The notes: a model not told the origin generated them from the sequence alone. A stretch of 64,000 nt of DNA from Nigrospora sphaerica (GCA_018287875.1 JAGVVL010000002.1:62001-126000), one strand, 5' to 3'. Counted from the first letter of the stretch, positions 1 to 12,892 are shown. A program made the numbers and translations.

Positions 1-206
1 CGGGTATAAGTAAAGGCTGAATCTCCCCTCTCCGTGTATCTAGTCTGTCTAAAAGAAGCAAGCAAGCAAATACACAAATACACTCTTGTTCCTTTTGAAG
101 AGAAGTTCCTTATTTTCCGTGTTTCTCTATAAGAAACGACCTCCAAGATCGAAAGAGCCCTTATAAAGGGTTGCTTCCTCTTTCGATCGAACCACCACTT
201 TCAACA
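1..206 (+). repeat. 3' part of an LTR, cut by the window edge
   Basis: These bases match the last ~210 bases of the solo LTR at 62946-63522 in the same orientation (shared GTATAAGTAAAGGCT near the start and a CCACTT..AACA end), so this is the right end of another copy. It ends in ACA at 206 and is followed at once by decayed integrase sequence. The 5' part lies outside the window, so I cannot tell a solo LTR from the end of a full element. Confidence 0.75.
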
Positions 207-655
207 ACCTTTAAAAGAAGAGATAAGGTTTACCTACTCTATAAAAACATTAAGATTAAGCGACCTAGCGAAGAATTCGACTTAAAAAGATTAGACTATT
301 TGAAGTTAAAAAAGTTATTTTAATAACCAACTATAAATTATTGCTACTAGACACCATAAGAATAAATCTTGTACTTTATATTTCGTTACTTGAACCTGCA
401 TTAGCAAACGCTAAACTCGAAGCAACGCTAAAAATCGAATTAGATTAGTAAGAATATGAGGTTGAGATTATCCTCAATAGAAGAAAAAATTAAGACTTAT
501 AAAAATACCTTGTGAAATAAAAAGGATACCTACTAGAGAAAAACATATAGGAACCTATTAAGTATCTATAGAACGCTTCTTAATTACTAGAGGAGTACAA
601 CTATTAGTAATAAGAGGACCCAGATTCTCAAACTCAGCACCAAAACTAAAGGCAG
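207..655 (+). pseudogene. Decayed chromodomain integrase C-terminus (Ty3/gypsy chromovirus)
   Basis: Read through frame breaks, this AT-rich stretch gives a GPY-type segment (DKVYLLYKNIKIKRPS, about 218-265), then ISLLEPALANAKLE (about 385-430), then a chromodomain-like tail with EYEVE, KYLVK, KGYLLE and EPIKYL (about 445-590). This order is that of the integrase C-terminus of chromodomain-bearing gypsy elements. It is full of TAA/TAG where CAA/CAG is expected, as RIP would leave. The rest of the element is missing: the LTR of 1-206 cuts it on the left and gypsy copy A on the right. Confidence 0.7.
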
Positions 656-665
656 ACCAGTCTAT

Positions 666-964
666 TGAGACCGGGCCAGGGCTCTTACGTAAGCCTTGAT
701 CAAGGGTTTACACAAGTATAAATTAGGCCTCGGAAGCCCAGTTCATAGTTCAGAAGACAGCGCGCTTTTTCCCTCCTTTTAATACACTGCTACTCTTAGT
801 ACGGTACTTCACGCTTATTTTTCGTGACTATTCTAAGCTTCTTTTACTTCCCTACGTTAAGGATCATCTTGATCAACGATATCCTCACCTGATTGTCCCT
901 TGGGATCGACCTCACGACCGTGTCTTTCCACTAGACTCCCTACAGTCTGGGGTTTCTTGGTTCC
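666..964 (+). repeat. 5' LTR of gypsy copy A
   Basis: 299 bp, starting TGAGACC and ending GGTTCC, followed by one A and the primer-binding site. It differs from the 3' LTR at a handful of positions, apparently all transitions. Confidence 0.88.
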
Positions 965-965
965 A

Positions 966-1013
966 TGGCTCCCCCCCACAGGCTCGAACTGTGAACCTCT
1001 TAATTAACAGTCA
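966..1013 (+). other. Primer-binding site of copy A, complementary to a tRNA 3' half
   Basis: Starts with TGG. Its reverse complement folds like the 3' part of a tRNA: anticodon loop CTGTTAA (anticodon GTT), T stem CACAG/CTGTG around loop TTCGAGC, then GGGGGGA-G-CCA, which is exactly seven acceptor bases, a discriminator and CCA. The match continues through the T arm to the anticodon arm, far beyond a usual 8-18 base primer site. A tRNA-Asn(GTT) primer is the simplest reading. Confidence 0.7.
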
Positions 1014-1204
1014 GAACTAACTGGGATAGATAGCGATAACTAACTGAACAGAATAAACGTGGAGAATTGAGGGAAATATAAGGCAAGAGCTGGAAGTCGG
1101 GAATGATGAGTACCCTCAGCATGGATGAAAATATTGTTACCCCTCCCCACGAAAAGAAACACCGTAAGGCGGTGGAGATTATTAATCAAATGACGTAGAA
1201 CACG

Positions 1205-3766
1205 ATGAACAAGAAAACCGAAAGATATCGGGCTAATGTCGGTGTCCGAAGAAATGCCTCGGTACAGAAACAACGGGAACTTACGCCGACCGTAGCTAAC
1301 CTAGCTAACGAACTGACCTGCCTAATATGGCAACTTACAGAGAAGCTAATAGGAGTTGCCGTGTTACTCCTGACACTCTTAGTTAGGACCAGCTCTTATG
1401 CCCTTAAGTCGCTGCAATGGATAATACGAATAAAACTAACGATTTTAACAGAGACATATGAAGTTATCGGTGAGCGAACGGATTAAGGGGTTCCAGTATA
1501 CGAATGCCGACATCTGAGGCCAGCTAGGAAGTAAGTCACGCACCAGTTCTCGAGGAACCGATTAGCTATCCTAAGACGACTATATAAGAATCCTCCTAGA
1601 CAATAGAAAAACAACATGAGCACCAGATCCAACAGATAAGCCGCGGATTAAGAGACTTCACGTATAACAGAGTTCGTGGAGCCTTCCCTTACGACAACCA
1701 CGTATAAGCAATCAACTGCCCCTTTAGTCCAAACGCCCAGCCCCTCCCTAAACCTAACAATGTCTACCACTTCCACTTCTAAGAGTGAGAGTCCTCAGGG
1801 TATCCCTGATTAAGGGAATCCACCCCTACGACTCTCGGACCTGAGACTCTTACCTAACCCAGGGCACTACCCGTACTTAAGGTTCGATGGCAACAACATC
1901 ACGGCCTTCCTAGAAGACTGGGAGAGATACGCTTAGCGGTTCCGTTTCTCCGAAACCGACAAGATTGCAGAGCTGATAGCCTACTGTATCGGTTAAGGAA
2001 CACTCTCCCAGATCTATCTAGCAATCAAGGAGTGTACCACCTGGCCGGACTTTAAGCAGCGCCTCCTTTCTGACTTCAAGATGGGGGACCTCTTACACCA
2101 GCTTCCCTTGAGCGCGAAGTTGTCGGAACTCGAATCTAGACCCAAGCTGTCAGACCATCAAGAGATATACAACTACCTTGTCGAGCACAAGCAAGTCGCC
2201 AATGCTTTGAAGGCTGCATCTGTAGCATAAGGAGGTGTCACTAAACCAACGCGAGAAGGTCTGATCAAGCGTTTGCACCCGGACATCTAGCACATGCTAT
2301 TTAAGAAGAACCGGCTTGCAGGATATGAAGACACCTTCAAGGACATCTCGGACTGGTTAATCGAGGAGCGCATATTCAGTAACACCCTTAATACTGATGC
2401 CGCTAAAATGCGTGCTGCGAAGATGATGCCAGATAGGAAGAACCTCGTGTAAAGAGAGAGGATCGAAAGAATGACTAAGGACGACACGCACGTGGACGCC
2501 AGGATGATCGACAATGCAATCGACGAGATAACTAAGAAGTTCGAAAGTCTCGGGGTTAACCGGATTCAAGCTTTAATTAACGAAAGACTGAAGCAGTTAT
2601 GGCCGCCTCACTTGTAAGACAACTCACAGACCTATCCCTATGTCAGCAACATTCAGGCAAGAGAGATGATAGCAGGCGTCGTCGATCGAGACTCCTTTCG
2701 ACGCGGGGCACCTGGATCAGGGTTTTCCTCCTATAGGAGAGGTGGCCGAGGCGGTAGAGGCTCTTACGACCGCATCCTTCCGGATAACAGCGTCCAGTTG
2801 TATAACACGTACGGCCCTGGAGACTGCTATGCTTACGGTGAGCCCAGCCACAGGAGCAATCGATGCCCCATGTTGGCATACTGCACCGAGCAAGGCTTCC
2901 TACACTGGGATGCTGATGCCCAGAGATACCGAGCGGGTAGACGAGGAGAAGGCTACTGGCTAGACGAGTCGATCTCAGGAGACTGCCTCCGCCGAAAGAA
3001 ACCGGCCATTTGGATGTGCCTGATGGATATCTTCTTTAATAGACTAGGGATATATTAGTAGCAAGTGCACGCTAGGAACGAACTATTCAAGCGAGACCTG
3101 ATCACTTAAGAGGATATAAACGACTTCGCAGCCTATCATAGAAAAAGGCAAATCGTTAATCAAGGACAAGCACAACCAGCTATAACAACCGTCAACTCAG
3201 TCGAGACCTGCGAAACGACTTGTCAACCAGATGTTGACTTCGAATTTATGTGCGTCGGGTACAACTTGGACGGTCGAGAGATCCTGCGTGTTGTGGAAAG
3301 GCAAGCCACGCCACCACGAATTACCTCGATCGAGGAAGTTCCAGACGAAGAAACAGTAGTTGTTATAGTGAACGCGGGAGAAAAGAGAGTAAGGCTGGAA
3401 GATAGCAGGTACGCCCTGAAGGATACCACTCAGCCAACGAACGGCCGGGCGAAAGGAGACACCGACGCGACCACCTCGCGACTAGAGGAAAAGCTTGATC
3501 AAAATGATGTCGACAAATGGACCAAGCGAATCCTCCAGGAATTTGGCGACAAGAAGTTCACGGTCACCTGGTTAGACCTGATTACGGAAGTCCCCAATTT
3601 CAGCCAAGGACTGCTGAAGGTGGCGACAGACGCTATGGACAAACATCAAGGGATTGAAGAAATAATCGACACACGCGGGGCTTCTCAAGACCCCGACTGC
3701 ATCACCGTGAGGACCAGTGGAGACCCTAGGAACAGCACTACAACCAAAGGATCAGTAAGGTTTACT
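1205..3766 (+). pseudogene. gag: Copy A gag and start of protease (RIP-damaged)
   Basis: One frame runs from the ATG at 1205 through gag into the protease region, broken by several TAA/TAG codons. It has an N-terminal part with a hydrophobic stretch (about 1320-1440), a capsid-like region beginning near YPYLRFDGNN (about 1870), a Gly/Arg-rich stretch and a zinc-knuckle remnant near 2822-2866 (DCYAYGEPSHRSNRC, in which the second Cys of C-X2-C-X4-H-X4-C has become Tyr). It continues to the LINE insertion at 3766. In copy A the N-terminal part, gag and protease share a frame, whereas in copy B the same parts are offset by one base at each junction. Confidence 0.85.
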
Positions 3767-3884
3767 TGACATGCACAAAAAAACTTTTCGAAATCGACTC
3801 CACACGGCGATAACTTCACAACCACGACTCTAAAACCTACCGGATAGCCCGGAAACTGTTCCTAGGGCCTCATTTACCCTAGAA

Positions 3885-5243
3885 ATGGTCGATCCACTAC
3901 CAGCGAGGCAAAACGCGGGTGGTGGGAGCCGCCAACAGGCCGCCCCACCACCTGAGCCGTCGCCTCCAGACTCGCGAACGCCATCGCCAAGCAGCAACAC
4001 CGCACCTGGACGCAGTCCAGAAGCTATTCGCGGCACCGTAAACAGCTTTAAACGCTTCCTAGCCGGTGATTTCGACGTTGCGACCTTGGTCGCAGCTGTA
4101 CAAGCCGCCATCCCGGTCTTAGAGGCGGCAGCTAAGGAACCAGACAGTCAGACCAGTATCGAAAGACGTATCGATAACATCGAGAACGCGCTCCAGGCTA
4201 TCCACAAGGAAATCAAAGCTCCTAAGACATACGTTGCAGCAGCTGTTGCCCCTACCGCTGCTCCTACACCCAGGGCTCCTCAGGTAGCCAAGACACTGCC
4301 TCCTCGACACGAACGGGAGGTCACGGTTAAGGCCGCGGGAACCGAAGGCCGCACTTACGAAGAGATCGTACGGAAAGTCAACGCAGCAACAGGCAGAGAA
4401 ACAGTAGTAGCCGCACGGAAGCTTCCTAGCGGAGACTACGCTATCACCTGTAAGACAGCAGAAGAGAAGCGACAACTAGAAACCGACCGGGCCTGGATTA
4501 CCGAGGCCTTCGGAGAGAACGCCTCTATCCAGAAGAGAAAGATCCTGGTGGTGGCCCATGGCATCAATAAGGAAGCCGCAGAAACGAACCTAAGTCAGCT
4601 AGGAATTCAGCTTCGGAACCAGCCCGGCGGCCCTATCGACGTCCTAGAGGCCAAGCTCCCTCGTAACGCCAAGACCTCGTCTAGGAAGGTCACGGCCTTA
4701 TATATCGCAGTACCCACGGTTCAACAAGCGGAACAGCTATGTCGAGACGGCCTTATTTGGCAGTATGGCTACTATCCATGCGAGCCCTTCGCTGAAGGAG
4801 CACAGCTTAAGCAATACTACCACTGCTACCGTTATGGACATATCGCCCGTGTCTGCCGCCACGCACGCAGGTGTGGGCTCTGCTCTTCAATAAAGCATGA
4901 CGATAAAGAATGCCCAGAAGCCGAGAATAAGAGCCGGTACTGCTGTCCAGCATGCCGAGGACCACATACTGCGTGGTCTAAGGAGTGTCCAGTCCGCCAG
5001 GAGCAGGTCCAGATCGCTAAGGCTGCTTATGTCACGAGGCCGAAGGGATTCGCACTGCCCTCGCAAGAACCCCCTAAGCCAGCTGCCGAAGGCTGGCAGA
5101 CAGTACAGCCGCGGAAACGTCGAGCAACCAGCTGCCGTACTAGAAGCACTGGCAGAGCCCGCAGCAGAACCCACGAAGAGACAGACAACATGGACGTCGA
5201 AACACCGGAGTTAACACTGAACAGCATCCACGCTCGACCATGA
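3885..5243 (+). CDS. LINE copy 1 ORF1, Gag-like zinc-knuckle protein
   Basis: An open 452-codon frame. The N-terminus is Pro/Ser-rich and probably disordered; the middle is a predicted RNA-binding region. The C-terminal third carries CCHC knuckles at about residues 310-360 (HCYRYGHIARVC, then CGLCSSIKHDDKEC and a further Cys-rich unit). The first Cys of knuckle one is Tyr here but Cys in the second LINE copy, a TGC to TAC change that RIP could make. A basic Arg/Ser tail follows. Its TGA stop overlaps the ATG of ORF2 as ATGA. By family analogy it would coat LINE RNA and enter the nucleus with ORF2 protein. Confidence 0.85.
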   Translation: MVDPLPARQNAGGGSRQQAAPPPEPSPPDSRTPSPSSNTAPGRSPEAIRGTVNSFKRFLAGDFDVATLVAAVQAAIPVLEAAAKEPDSQTSIERRIDNIENALQAIHKEIKAPKTYVAAAVAPTAAPTPRAPQVAKTLPPRHEREVTVKAAGTEGRTYEEIVRKVNAATGRETVVAARKLPSGDYAITCKTAEEKRQLETDRAWITEAFGENASIQKRKILVVAHGINKEAAETNLSQLGIQLRNQPGGPIDVLEAKLPRNAKTSSRKVTALYIAVPTVQQAEQLCRDGLIWQYGYYPCEPFAEGAQLKQYYHCYRYGHIARVCRHARRCGLCSSIKHDDKECPEAENKSRYCCPACRGPHTAWSKECPVRQEQVQIAKAAYVTRPKGFALPSQEPPKPAAEGWQTVQPRKRRATSCRTRSTGRARSRTHEETDNMDVETPELTLNSIHARP

Positions 5244-8200
5244 CAGCGCTAAAGATCCTACACTGGAACACGCAGAAAAGCAAGAAAGCACAGATCCCGG
5301 CAGTCGATGCTATCTCCGAAGAGTACGACGTCCTGGCTATCCAAGAGCCCTGGCGAAACCCACACCTGCCGACCACCTACTGCCCGAGATCCTCTCCGTA
5401 CTACCTTCTCTATGCCGCCGAGGGAGGCAGAGCTTGCATTTACATTAATAAGAAGCACCCCCTAGCGCAGTGGACTTATAAGGCGCAATCAGATAGGTGC
5501 AACATCACGATCCAGTTGCCAGATGGTCCTATAATAGTTATCTGCGTATACTCGCCTCCTCCTGGATCGATTAGCAGATCAGACCTGCCAGTTATCGAAG
5601 CCCTCCTCACCGGTCCCCAGCTAGGACGAACAGTCCTCGTAGGAGACTTTAACGTCCACCACCCTGTCTGGGGAGGACACAACGTCCGACCTTATAAGGC
5701 AGCCGATAAGCTACTCCAGCTAGCAGAATCCTGGAGACTCCAGCTTATCACTCCCCCTAGAACACCGACATGGACTCGAAGAGGGTGCATGGACTCCACG
5801 ATCGACCTAGCGTGGGCCACGGACGATCTCCGAGCTGCCTACGACGGGTACGCCCCATATGCTGGATCCGATCACCTCCCCCAGGTGATACGCGTGGCTG
5901 GACCTCAAAACGACCCCCAGAATAAGCCACGGCGCAGCTGGAAAACAGCTGACTATAACCAAGCGAAGGCCGAGGCGACACACCTTCCGCAGCCAGGGCT
6001 ACTCGAGACACCGGGGGAAATCGATAGATACACCGAAACGTTAATTAAGGAGCTAACTCGGATAGCCGACCTAGTTGCCCCCCTCCGCCACTCTAAGAGG
6101 AGAGGCAAGGCATGGTGGAACCACGAAACAAAAGAAGCTATAGAGGAGGAGAGACGAGCCCAGCGAACATGGCTATCCGACAGGACAGACGCAGCCTGGC
6201 GAGCTCTTCGGCAAGCATCCCTTACGAAAAAGAAAACAATCCGCACTGCAAAGACAGCGACCTGGAGAAACATGCTTCACGAGGCCTCTAGCCAGCCAGC
6301 TAGCGTCTGGAACATCGCGAGATGGGCCAGAACCGAAGGAGCCGCACCGCCGCTACCTCCAGCCGTCCCCACGCTTCATACACCGCGAGGCGAAGCAACG
6401 ACCCATAAGGAGAAAACGGAGGCCTTCCAGGAGAGGTTTTACCCTCTCCCTAAGGCCATGCATACCGGCTTCCGTATAACAAACCGGCTCGCAGCGCCTC
6501 TCGACATCGACAGCGAGGTGACAGCGGAGCAGGTCTAAGACGTCTTAAGCAAGGCAGGCCAGTGGAAAGCACCCGGACCAGACCAGCTTCCGAACGGATT
6601 CCTTAAGCGCTTAGGAAAGCCCCTCTTCCAGGCCTTAGCCTCCCTAGCGGAAGCATGCTGGCGTATAGGATACTATCCAACAGCGTTCCGTAAAGCAGTG
6701 ACCGTTATCCTCCGGAAACCAGGAAAGCAGCTAAACGAGTACCACCAAGCCGGCGGATGGAGACCTATCGCGCTACTTAACACCATGGGGAAGGTAATCG
6801 AGAGCCTGCTGGCGCAACGGCTAGCCAGCTTTGCGGAGGAAAACGGGCTGCTCCCGGACGAACAGATGGGCAACCGGAAAGGCCGCTCCACGGAAATAGC
6901 CTTACGGTTGCTAACGGACCTAGTCCGCATAGCCTGGAAACATGGAGGTGCAGCAACCCTTCTATCGCTGGATATCTCAGGCGCTTTCGACTCCGTCGAC
7001 CATGGAAGGCTCCTCGCTAACCTGCGAGCGCTAAGGGTCCCTATATAGACTATTAGCTGGATCCGAAGCTTCTTATCTAACCGGTCCACTACGCTGTTCT
7101 TCGATGGCCAGGAATCGGACGAGATCCCAGTCCTAGCAGGCGTCCCGCAGGGCTCACCCCTATCGCCTATCCTCTTCTGCCTTTATACAGCCGGTCTCTA
7201 TAAGGCCCTCCGCGCTGTACTAGGGATAGCTACTATAGCCTTCGCAGACGACACAAACCTCGTGGGCTTCGGCTTAAACCCAGAGCAGACCTGCGAGCGG
7301 CTAGAAGCTGCTCATAGGGTCTGCAAAGAATGGGCAGTTAGCCACGGCATGACCTTTGCAGTCTAGAAATATCACCTAGTCCACTTCTCTCGAAGACGGA
7401 AAGGTCCGGATACAAAGATAGCCTTAGAAGGTCACGAAATCGAACCAGAAGACTCCTGCCGCGTCCTTGGCATCCAGGTGGATAGACGTCTCCGCTAGGA
7501 CGTCCATATCCAGTCGATATCGAAGAAGATGGCGACGCAGGTCTACGCTTTAAACCGGATAGCCGGCTCGACGTGGGGCGCATCTCTCCAACGAGCCCGC
7601 CAAGTCTATATAGCTGTCGTACAGTCTGCGATAGGCTATGGAGCTTCAGAGTGGCACCGCCAGATCTCGAAAAATCGAGCCAAGGCACTCAACGACGTCC
7701 AGACAGAGTGCCTCCGAAAGGTCACAGGAGCTTTCAAAGCCACGGCCACCACAGTACTAGAAACGGAAGCTTACGTGTCCCCCTTAGACACGTGGCTCAA
7801 CAGAAGGGTGGCGGCATCGGAAGAGAGGCTCCAACAGCCGCGTATCGCATCACTTATCCAAGCGAGATGCGAAAACGCAGCTAGATGGATCCTAACAAGA
7901 CCAACTCGCCGGCGCAGACCGAAAGGCCCCGACGCTCCCGATCGTAAGAGGTGGCTAGACGAATGGCTAGCTAGAGACTCAGCATATAAGGCTGAGGAGA
8001 GAGACTGGCTTTAAAGATGGCAATAAGCGCAGCAAAATCGAACAACACGAACACCGGCAGCAACTAAAATGCCGCCAGACAAGCACGTCCTCAAGCTCCA
8101 TAAGGGACTCCATAAAGCCGAGAGCTCCATCCTCGTCCAAGCGAGGACTGGCAAGATCGGGCTGCGAGACTTCCTTTTTAAGCGTAGGGTCCCAGGCTTC

Positions 8201-8428
8201 GACAGCCCCTGGTGCGCCTGCGGTCAAGGCAGGGAGACCGTCCGGCATATCCTCGTTTTCTGCCCACGGGAAAGAGAAAGACGAGAGCATCTCGTCCAAG
8301 CTCTAGGAGGACCGATAGACACGGACAGGATGCTCGACACCCCAGGAAAAGCAGGAATCATCGCAAGATGGCTACTCCGCTCTGGAAGGCTGGACATGTT
8401 CCAGCTAGCAAATCAACTTATCAGCTAG
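5240..8428 (+). pseudogene. LINE copy 1 ORF2, endonuclease and reverse transcriptase (stops)
   Basis: Begins at the ATG at 5240, overlapping ORF1 by four bases. Visible parts are an exonuclease/endonuclease/phosphatase-type endonuclease (HWNTQKS near the start, VGDFNVHHPVW, SDHLPQVI), then a reverse transcriptase with GGWRPIALLN, LSLDISGAFDSVDH, GVPQGSPLSP and an AFADD catalytic box (AFVDD in the second copy), and a C-terminal Cys/His module (WCACGQGRETVRHILVFC). Stops at about 6536 (TAA), 7047 (TAG), 7363 (TAG), 7498 (TAG) and 8014 (TAA) mostly replace glutamine or tryptophan codons, as RIP would do. It would nick DNA and prime reverse transcription in place if intact. Confidence 0.88.
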
Positions 8429-8623
8429 GAAGCGGGCGCGCTGAGCCCGATCTCGGTATGGCAGGTCAAAAAGTAGATAGAAGCGGTACGACGCAGCGGA
8501 ACCTAGGTTTTTCACCCGGCCGGACGTCAGCCCGGAACGGTTTTCCTAGGCTAAGATGCGCAGGGGGTCCTCATGGCCTAAATAGGTCGCTAGGTGTAAG
8601 AATAATAATAAGTAAGGTTTACT

Positions 8624-11600
8624 GATGGAGCACACCTAGCTAATGAACTACGATAAGAGTGGAGAACACGGAATGTTACGAAGCGCACTGATCAAGACTC
8701 CCCACATGCCGTCAACGCGACCGACTTCTTCATAAGACTAGACGAGATCAAAGCAGCGAGACCCTTAGGACGCCTTCCAGTGAGAGTCGGACCTAACGGC
8801 GATGAGACTTTAGTACGAGGTCTGCTGGACACCGGAGCCGCGATTAATGTCATCGTGGACACCTACTGCAAAAAGAACAACCTGCCTTTTGTGGCATCCA
8901 GCATAGTCCTAAGAGGATGGACGGCAAATTCCGCACCCACCGAGTCAATAGGGACCCTGGCCGACTACCTTTGGATTGGGGGACGTAAGATCCGGACTTC
9001 CTTTCAAGTTATCAAGGCTGAGAATAGCAGTCATGATATAATTCTCGGCTTACCTTTCATTTGCGATAGTCGTGCGGTCATATCTTATAACGTACCCGAG
9101 GGCACTCCACCGATAGCCCAGCTTATTATAGGCAATGCGAAGCTTTATATTCCAGTGATCCCCGATAAGAGGAGCGCTGATTAAGGGAATGCAACCGAAG
9201 GCGGCTCCTTAAAAGGCGCGCTACTAAGGAAGACAGCCGGCTTAGTAGCGATCACAGGCTGGCAAAACCGTCTCTCTCGACCACACGCTGTGCACTGGCA
9301 GAATTAGTTGTTAACACGATCACAGCTGCAGAATCACCTGATCAAGACCTTCCACGACTAGGAAAGGATGAGACGATCGTTAACAAGATCTCCGACAATG
9401 GACTCCTACTCCTGCTTTAGGGGCTGAGAGATGAGTGCATGGGGGACGAGGAGGCCATAGCTAGGAACGAGGAGATGCCCTTATCCCCTCAGCCCAGGCA
9501 CACTTCACGACAGCAAGAGTGCCACTTAAACCGCGCCTATAAGAACGGAACAACCGAACAGATTAACACCATGTATAAAACAGTCGCCCAGAAAGTGCAG
9601 CCAGTGGACGACTACCCTTCGGACGGATCAGTCCCAGCCAGATCGACATCGTGGAAACAAAAGGCCCTAGAAGAAATCGTAGGCAGGCTTGCACTTAAGC
9701 CGCCAGATAGCCCGATAAAGAATATGCAGCTAAAGTTCACTACTATGGGACTTAAAGAGCGATTAATAGATAAGCGATAGGCGGAAATCCTTGATTAGCT
9801 AAAACCCTTAGAAATGACACCGGAAGAAACGGCTATTTTTAAGCAAATCCTCCAGAACCGAGAAGCATGCCTGGCTTGGGACACCATGGATATGGGCTAT
9901 ATTCGGCTAGAGATCTCACCCCTATACGAAATCCGCACGGTACCGTATGTCGCATGGCAAGCTAAGAGTGTACCAATCCTAGGGGCGCTGATATTAAAGG
10001 CAATTGAGGTCCTTAAGAAACGCCTTACTAAAGGATAGCTCGAGGAAGGCCACAGCCCCTACAGGAACAGCTGGTTCGTGGTCGCGAAGAAGGACGGCAA
10101 CGTCAGACTTATCAATTCAGCCACTAGGCTTAACGGAGTTACGATTAAAGACGCACTCCTGCTAAGGGGCTACGACGAATTCGCGGAATCCTTCGCGAAC
10201 TGCCAAATACTCTCGGGACTAGATCTCCTTTCTGGATACAACCACTGCGCTTTAGCTCCGGCCTCTAGAGACTTGACGGCCTTTTCGACACTGCTAAGAG
10301 TCTTACGAATGACAACGCTGCCCTAAGGATTCACTAATTCCCCAGGACACTTTATCCGCGTAATAGCAAGAATCCTATTCGATATACTAAAGGAAAAGGC
10401 CGACTTCTTCTTTAACGACGTCCCAGTTAAAGGACCAACTACACGGTACGCTGATTAAGAGCTTTACCCTGGGATCCGGCGCTTTGTGCTGGAATACCTT
10501 GAGAACCTAGACGCTGTCCTATTTAATATGGAGCTAGCCAGGGTTTCAATTAGCGGACTAAAATCGACTTAGTGCCAGAAGCAGATTAAGATCGTGGGCT
10601 ACCTATACAGCTCCGATAGACGCAAACTACCTAAGAGGAAGGTGATCAAGATCATGGAATGGAACGTCTACAGAGACGTCACCGAGTTGAGGAGTTTTCT
10701 AGGGCTAGCAGGCTGCTTTCGGGCATGGATCGACCGATATACGGAAAAGATAAAGCCACTTACTAAACTCCTACGGAAGGATGAGCCATATAAATGGGGC
10801 TCTGATTAAAACGAAGCATTCAACGTCGTCAAGACTGAGATCGCCAACGCCATAGCACTCGTTAAACCGGAGTACGGCAAGTATAAATTCTACCTGCGGA
10901 CCGATGCCTCAGGAATTGGCTGGGGAGCTGAGCTTGGACAACTCATCAACGGAGAGCACCGACCTATTCGCTTCGAATCCGGGTGCTGGAATAATGCTGA
11001 GACGAGATACGACTCGGGAAAGCAAGAGTGCCTCGCTATCGTGAAGGCTCTACACCGCCTACGGTTGTACCTCTTTAGGGACGAGTTCCTTTTAAAGACA
11101 GATGCGAGGACCCTACGGGACCAGCTGAACGACGGCTCCATGAACCTCTTGCTTTCAGCACCACTCACACGCTGGCTAGCCTATATCAAGCTATTTGCAT
11201 TCGAAGTCAGATATATCCCTAGTAAACGGAACCACATTACTGACGCGCTGTCGCGGAAAGGGAGAGGACCATCAGATAATGAAGATAATGCAGCTAAGGG
11301 GGACATGGACGACTTTATCGAAACACAGATCAATTTAGTGACCACAGCAAACCTATAGGATGCACCTAACTTGATCAACGAATACCGCCATTACTTAACC
11401 ACCCTATAGTTGCCATCGAGACTTCAGAACCCTTCCACGAAGAACCTACACCAGCTAGCGATCAAGTTCAGAACCCAGGCTAGTTACTTCTTCCTCTAGG
11501 ACGGAGTCCTCTTTAAGAAAGGAACGCACGAAGTACCAATCCAAAGAGTGGTGGAATCCGTTAATCAAAAGAAGGAGATATTCTAGCAAGCACACTAGGA

Positions 11601-12892
11601 CCTCGGATACAAAGGGAGGGATGCCACCTATAAATAAGTCGCCAACTTATACTGGTGGGACAATATATACACGGACATCCGAGACTGGCAAGCGGCTTGC
11701 TTTCGCTGTGCCAAAGCATCCGACTAGCGACCTATCGATGCCTAGCTGTGGACAGAGCCAGCAGACATCCTCACGACCTAGGTTATAGATGTCCAATATA
11801 TGCCACCCTGCCAAGGATTTAATACGATTATTAAGGCCCGTTGCGAAGCCTCAGGCTACCTGGAAGCCATGGCACTTAAGAAGGTCAACTCGTTAGCAAT
11901 TTCACGGTTCTTAAAGAGTCGAATCATCTACCAGCACGGTTGTTTTCGACTCCTCAAGGTCGATGGCGGACTAGAGAATAAGGGCGAGGTCACGGGGATC
12001 GCCAATACGCTGGGCTTTCAAGTCAGCACTGGGCCACCCTACAGCTCGAAGACGCAAGGCCTGATCGAGGAGGGCACAAGAGTATTGCAAAGAGCCTAAT
12101 GAAAATGACGAATGGCAGTGGTCGCAACTAGGTGGCAGCACTCCCTCTGGCTATCTAGGCTGACAGGACAGTGGTGAGGTATTTCGGCATGTCCTCATAC
12201 CGCCTCCTATACGGAAGGGAACCATTGATGCCCTTTGAACTCAGCATACCGACATAGCGAGTACTTAATTAGGATAAAACTATGGACCACGATGGGCTGC
12301 TAGAGCAAAGGATCCGGATGTTGGAAAAACAACCCGAGGACGTCGAAGCAACTTGCAAAGCAATTGCCACCCAACGAAGACGAAGAGCGCAAGCCGTTAA
12401 TCAAAGGAGTCACCACAAGATGCGCCCAATGGCCTTAACGAAAGAACACCTAGTTCTAGCGTACGACTACGTCCGCCACATCGACATATCCAACAATAGG
12501 AAGCTCCAATACCGATAGATGGGCCCTTACAGGATCGAGGAGATCATGCCACATAACCGCTTCAAGCTGAAAGACGTCACTGGACAACCCATCAGAGGAA
12601 TCTTCCACGGCGACCAACTGAAGGCATTCATCAAAGACCCGGACGGAACTTGGGAGCCGGTGGACGCAGATAAGGACATTTGGAGTCAGGACAACCCATT
12701 GGCACCACCAACCGGTTCCGATTAACAGAAAGCACCAAAAGGCGCCGCGGACGACCGCCCAAGAATAAAGAAAAGCCAGCACCAGCTAAGGATCCCACGA
12801 CACATGAAGAACGAACTAACCAGACAAGGCTTGAGATCCTAATACCTTCCGGTACCTTACAAGGATACGAACGCATTCCGGGCTTCTTCTAG
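8624..12892 (+). pseudogene. pol: Copy A protease and pol (RIP-damaged)
   Basis: After the LINE the protease resumes with a retropepsin motif (LLDTGAAINVI near 8826). A one-base backward change of frame near 9230 leads into pol, at the same place as in copy B. Pol keeps reverse transcriptase blocks (NGVTIKDALL, SGLDLLSGYNHCAL) but the catalytic FFFDDV of copy B is FFFNDV here, then RNase H (RTDASGIGWGAELGQL), a Zn-binding integrase region with damaged Cys/His residues, a core with VDGGLENKGEV in place of the intact catalytic Asp-Asn, and a GPY/F tail (MGPYRIEEIMPHNRFKL). More than a dozen TAA/TAG stops make it non-functional. Confidence 0.87.

Larger units (their letters stand above)
3767..8610 (+). 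mobile_element. Tad-like non-LTR retrotransposon (LINE copy 1)
   Basis: A 4,844 bp insertion inside the copy A protease gene. Both sides carry the 13 bp target duplication AGTAAGGTTTACT (3754-3766 and 8611-8623), and joining the flanks restores the protease frame. It has two overlapping reading frames, a zinc-knuckle ORF1 and an endonuclease/reverse-transcriptase ORF2, and ends in a short (AAT)n tail, as fungal Tad1-type LINEs do. The 5' end looks complete because it begins at nearly the same point as the second copy at 39594. In-frame TAA/TAG codons in ORF2 mark it as dead. Confidence 0.92.

Noticed and set aside
966..1013. A tRNA gene on the minus strand
   Set aside because: Only the 3' half of a tRNA is present, directly after an LTR and starting TGG, and it recurs at the same place in copy B; it is the primer-binding site.
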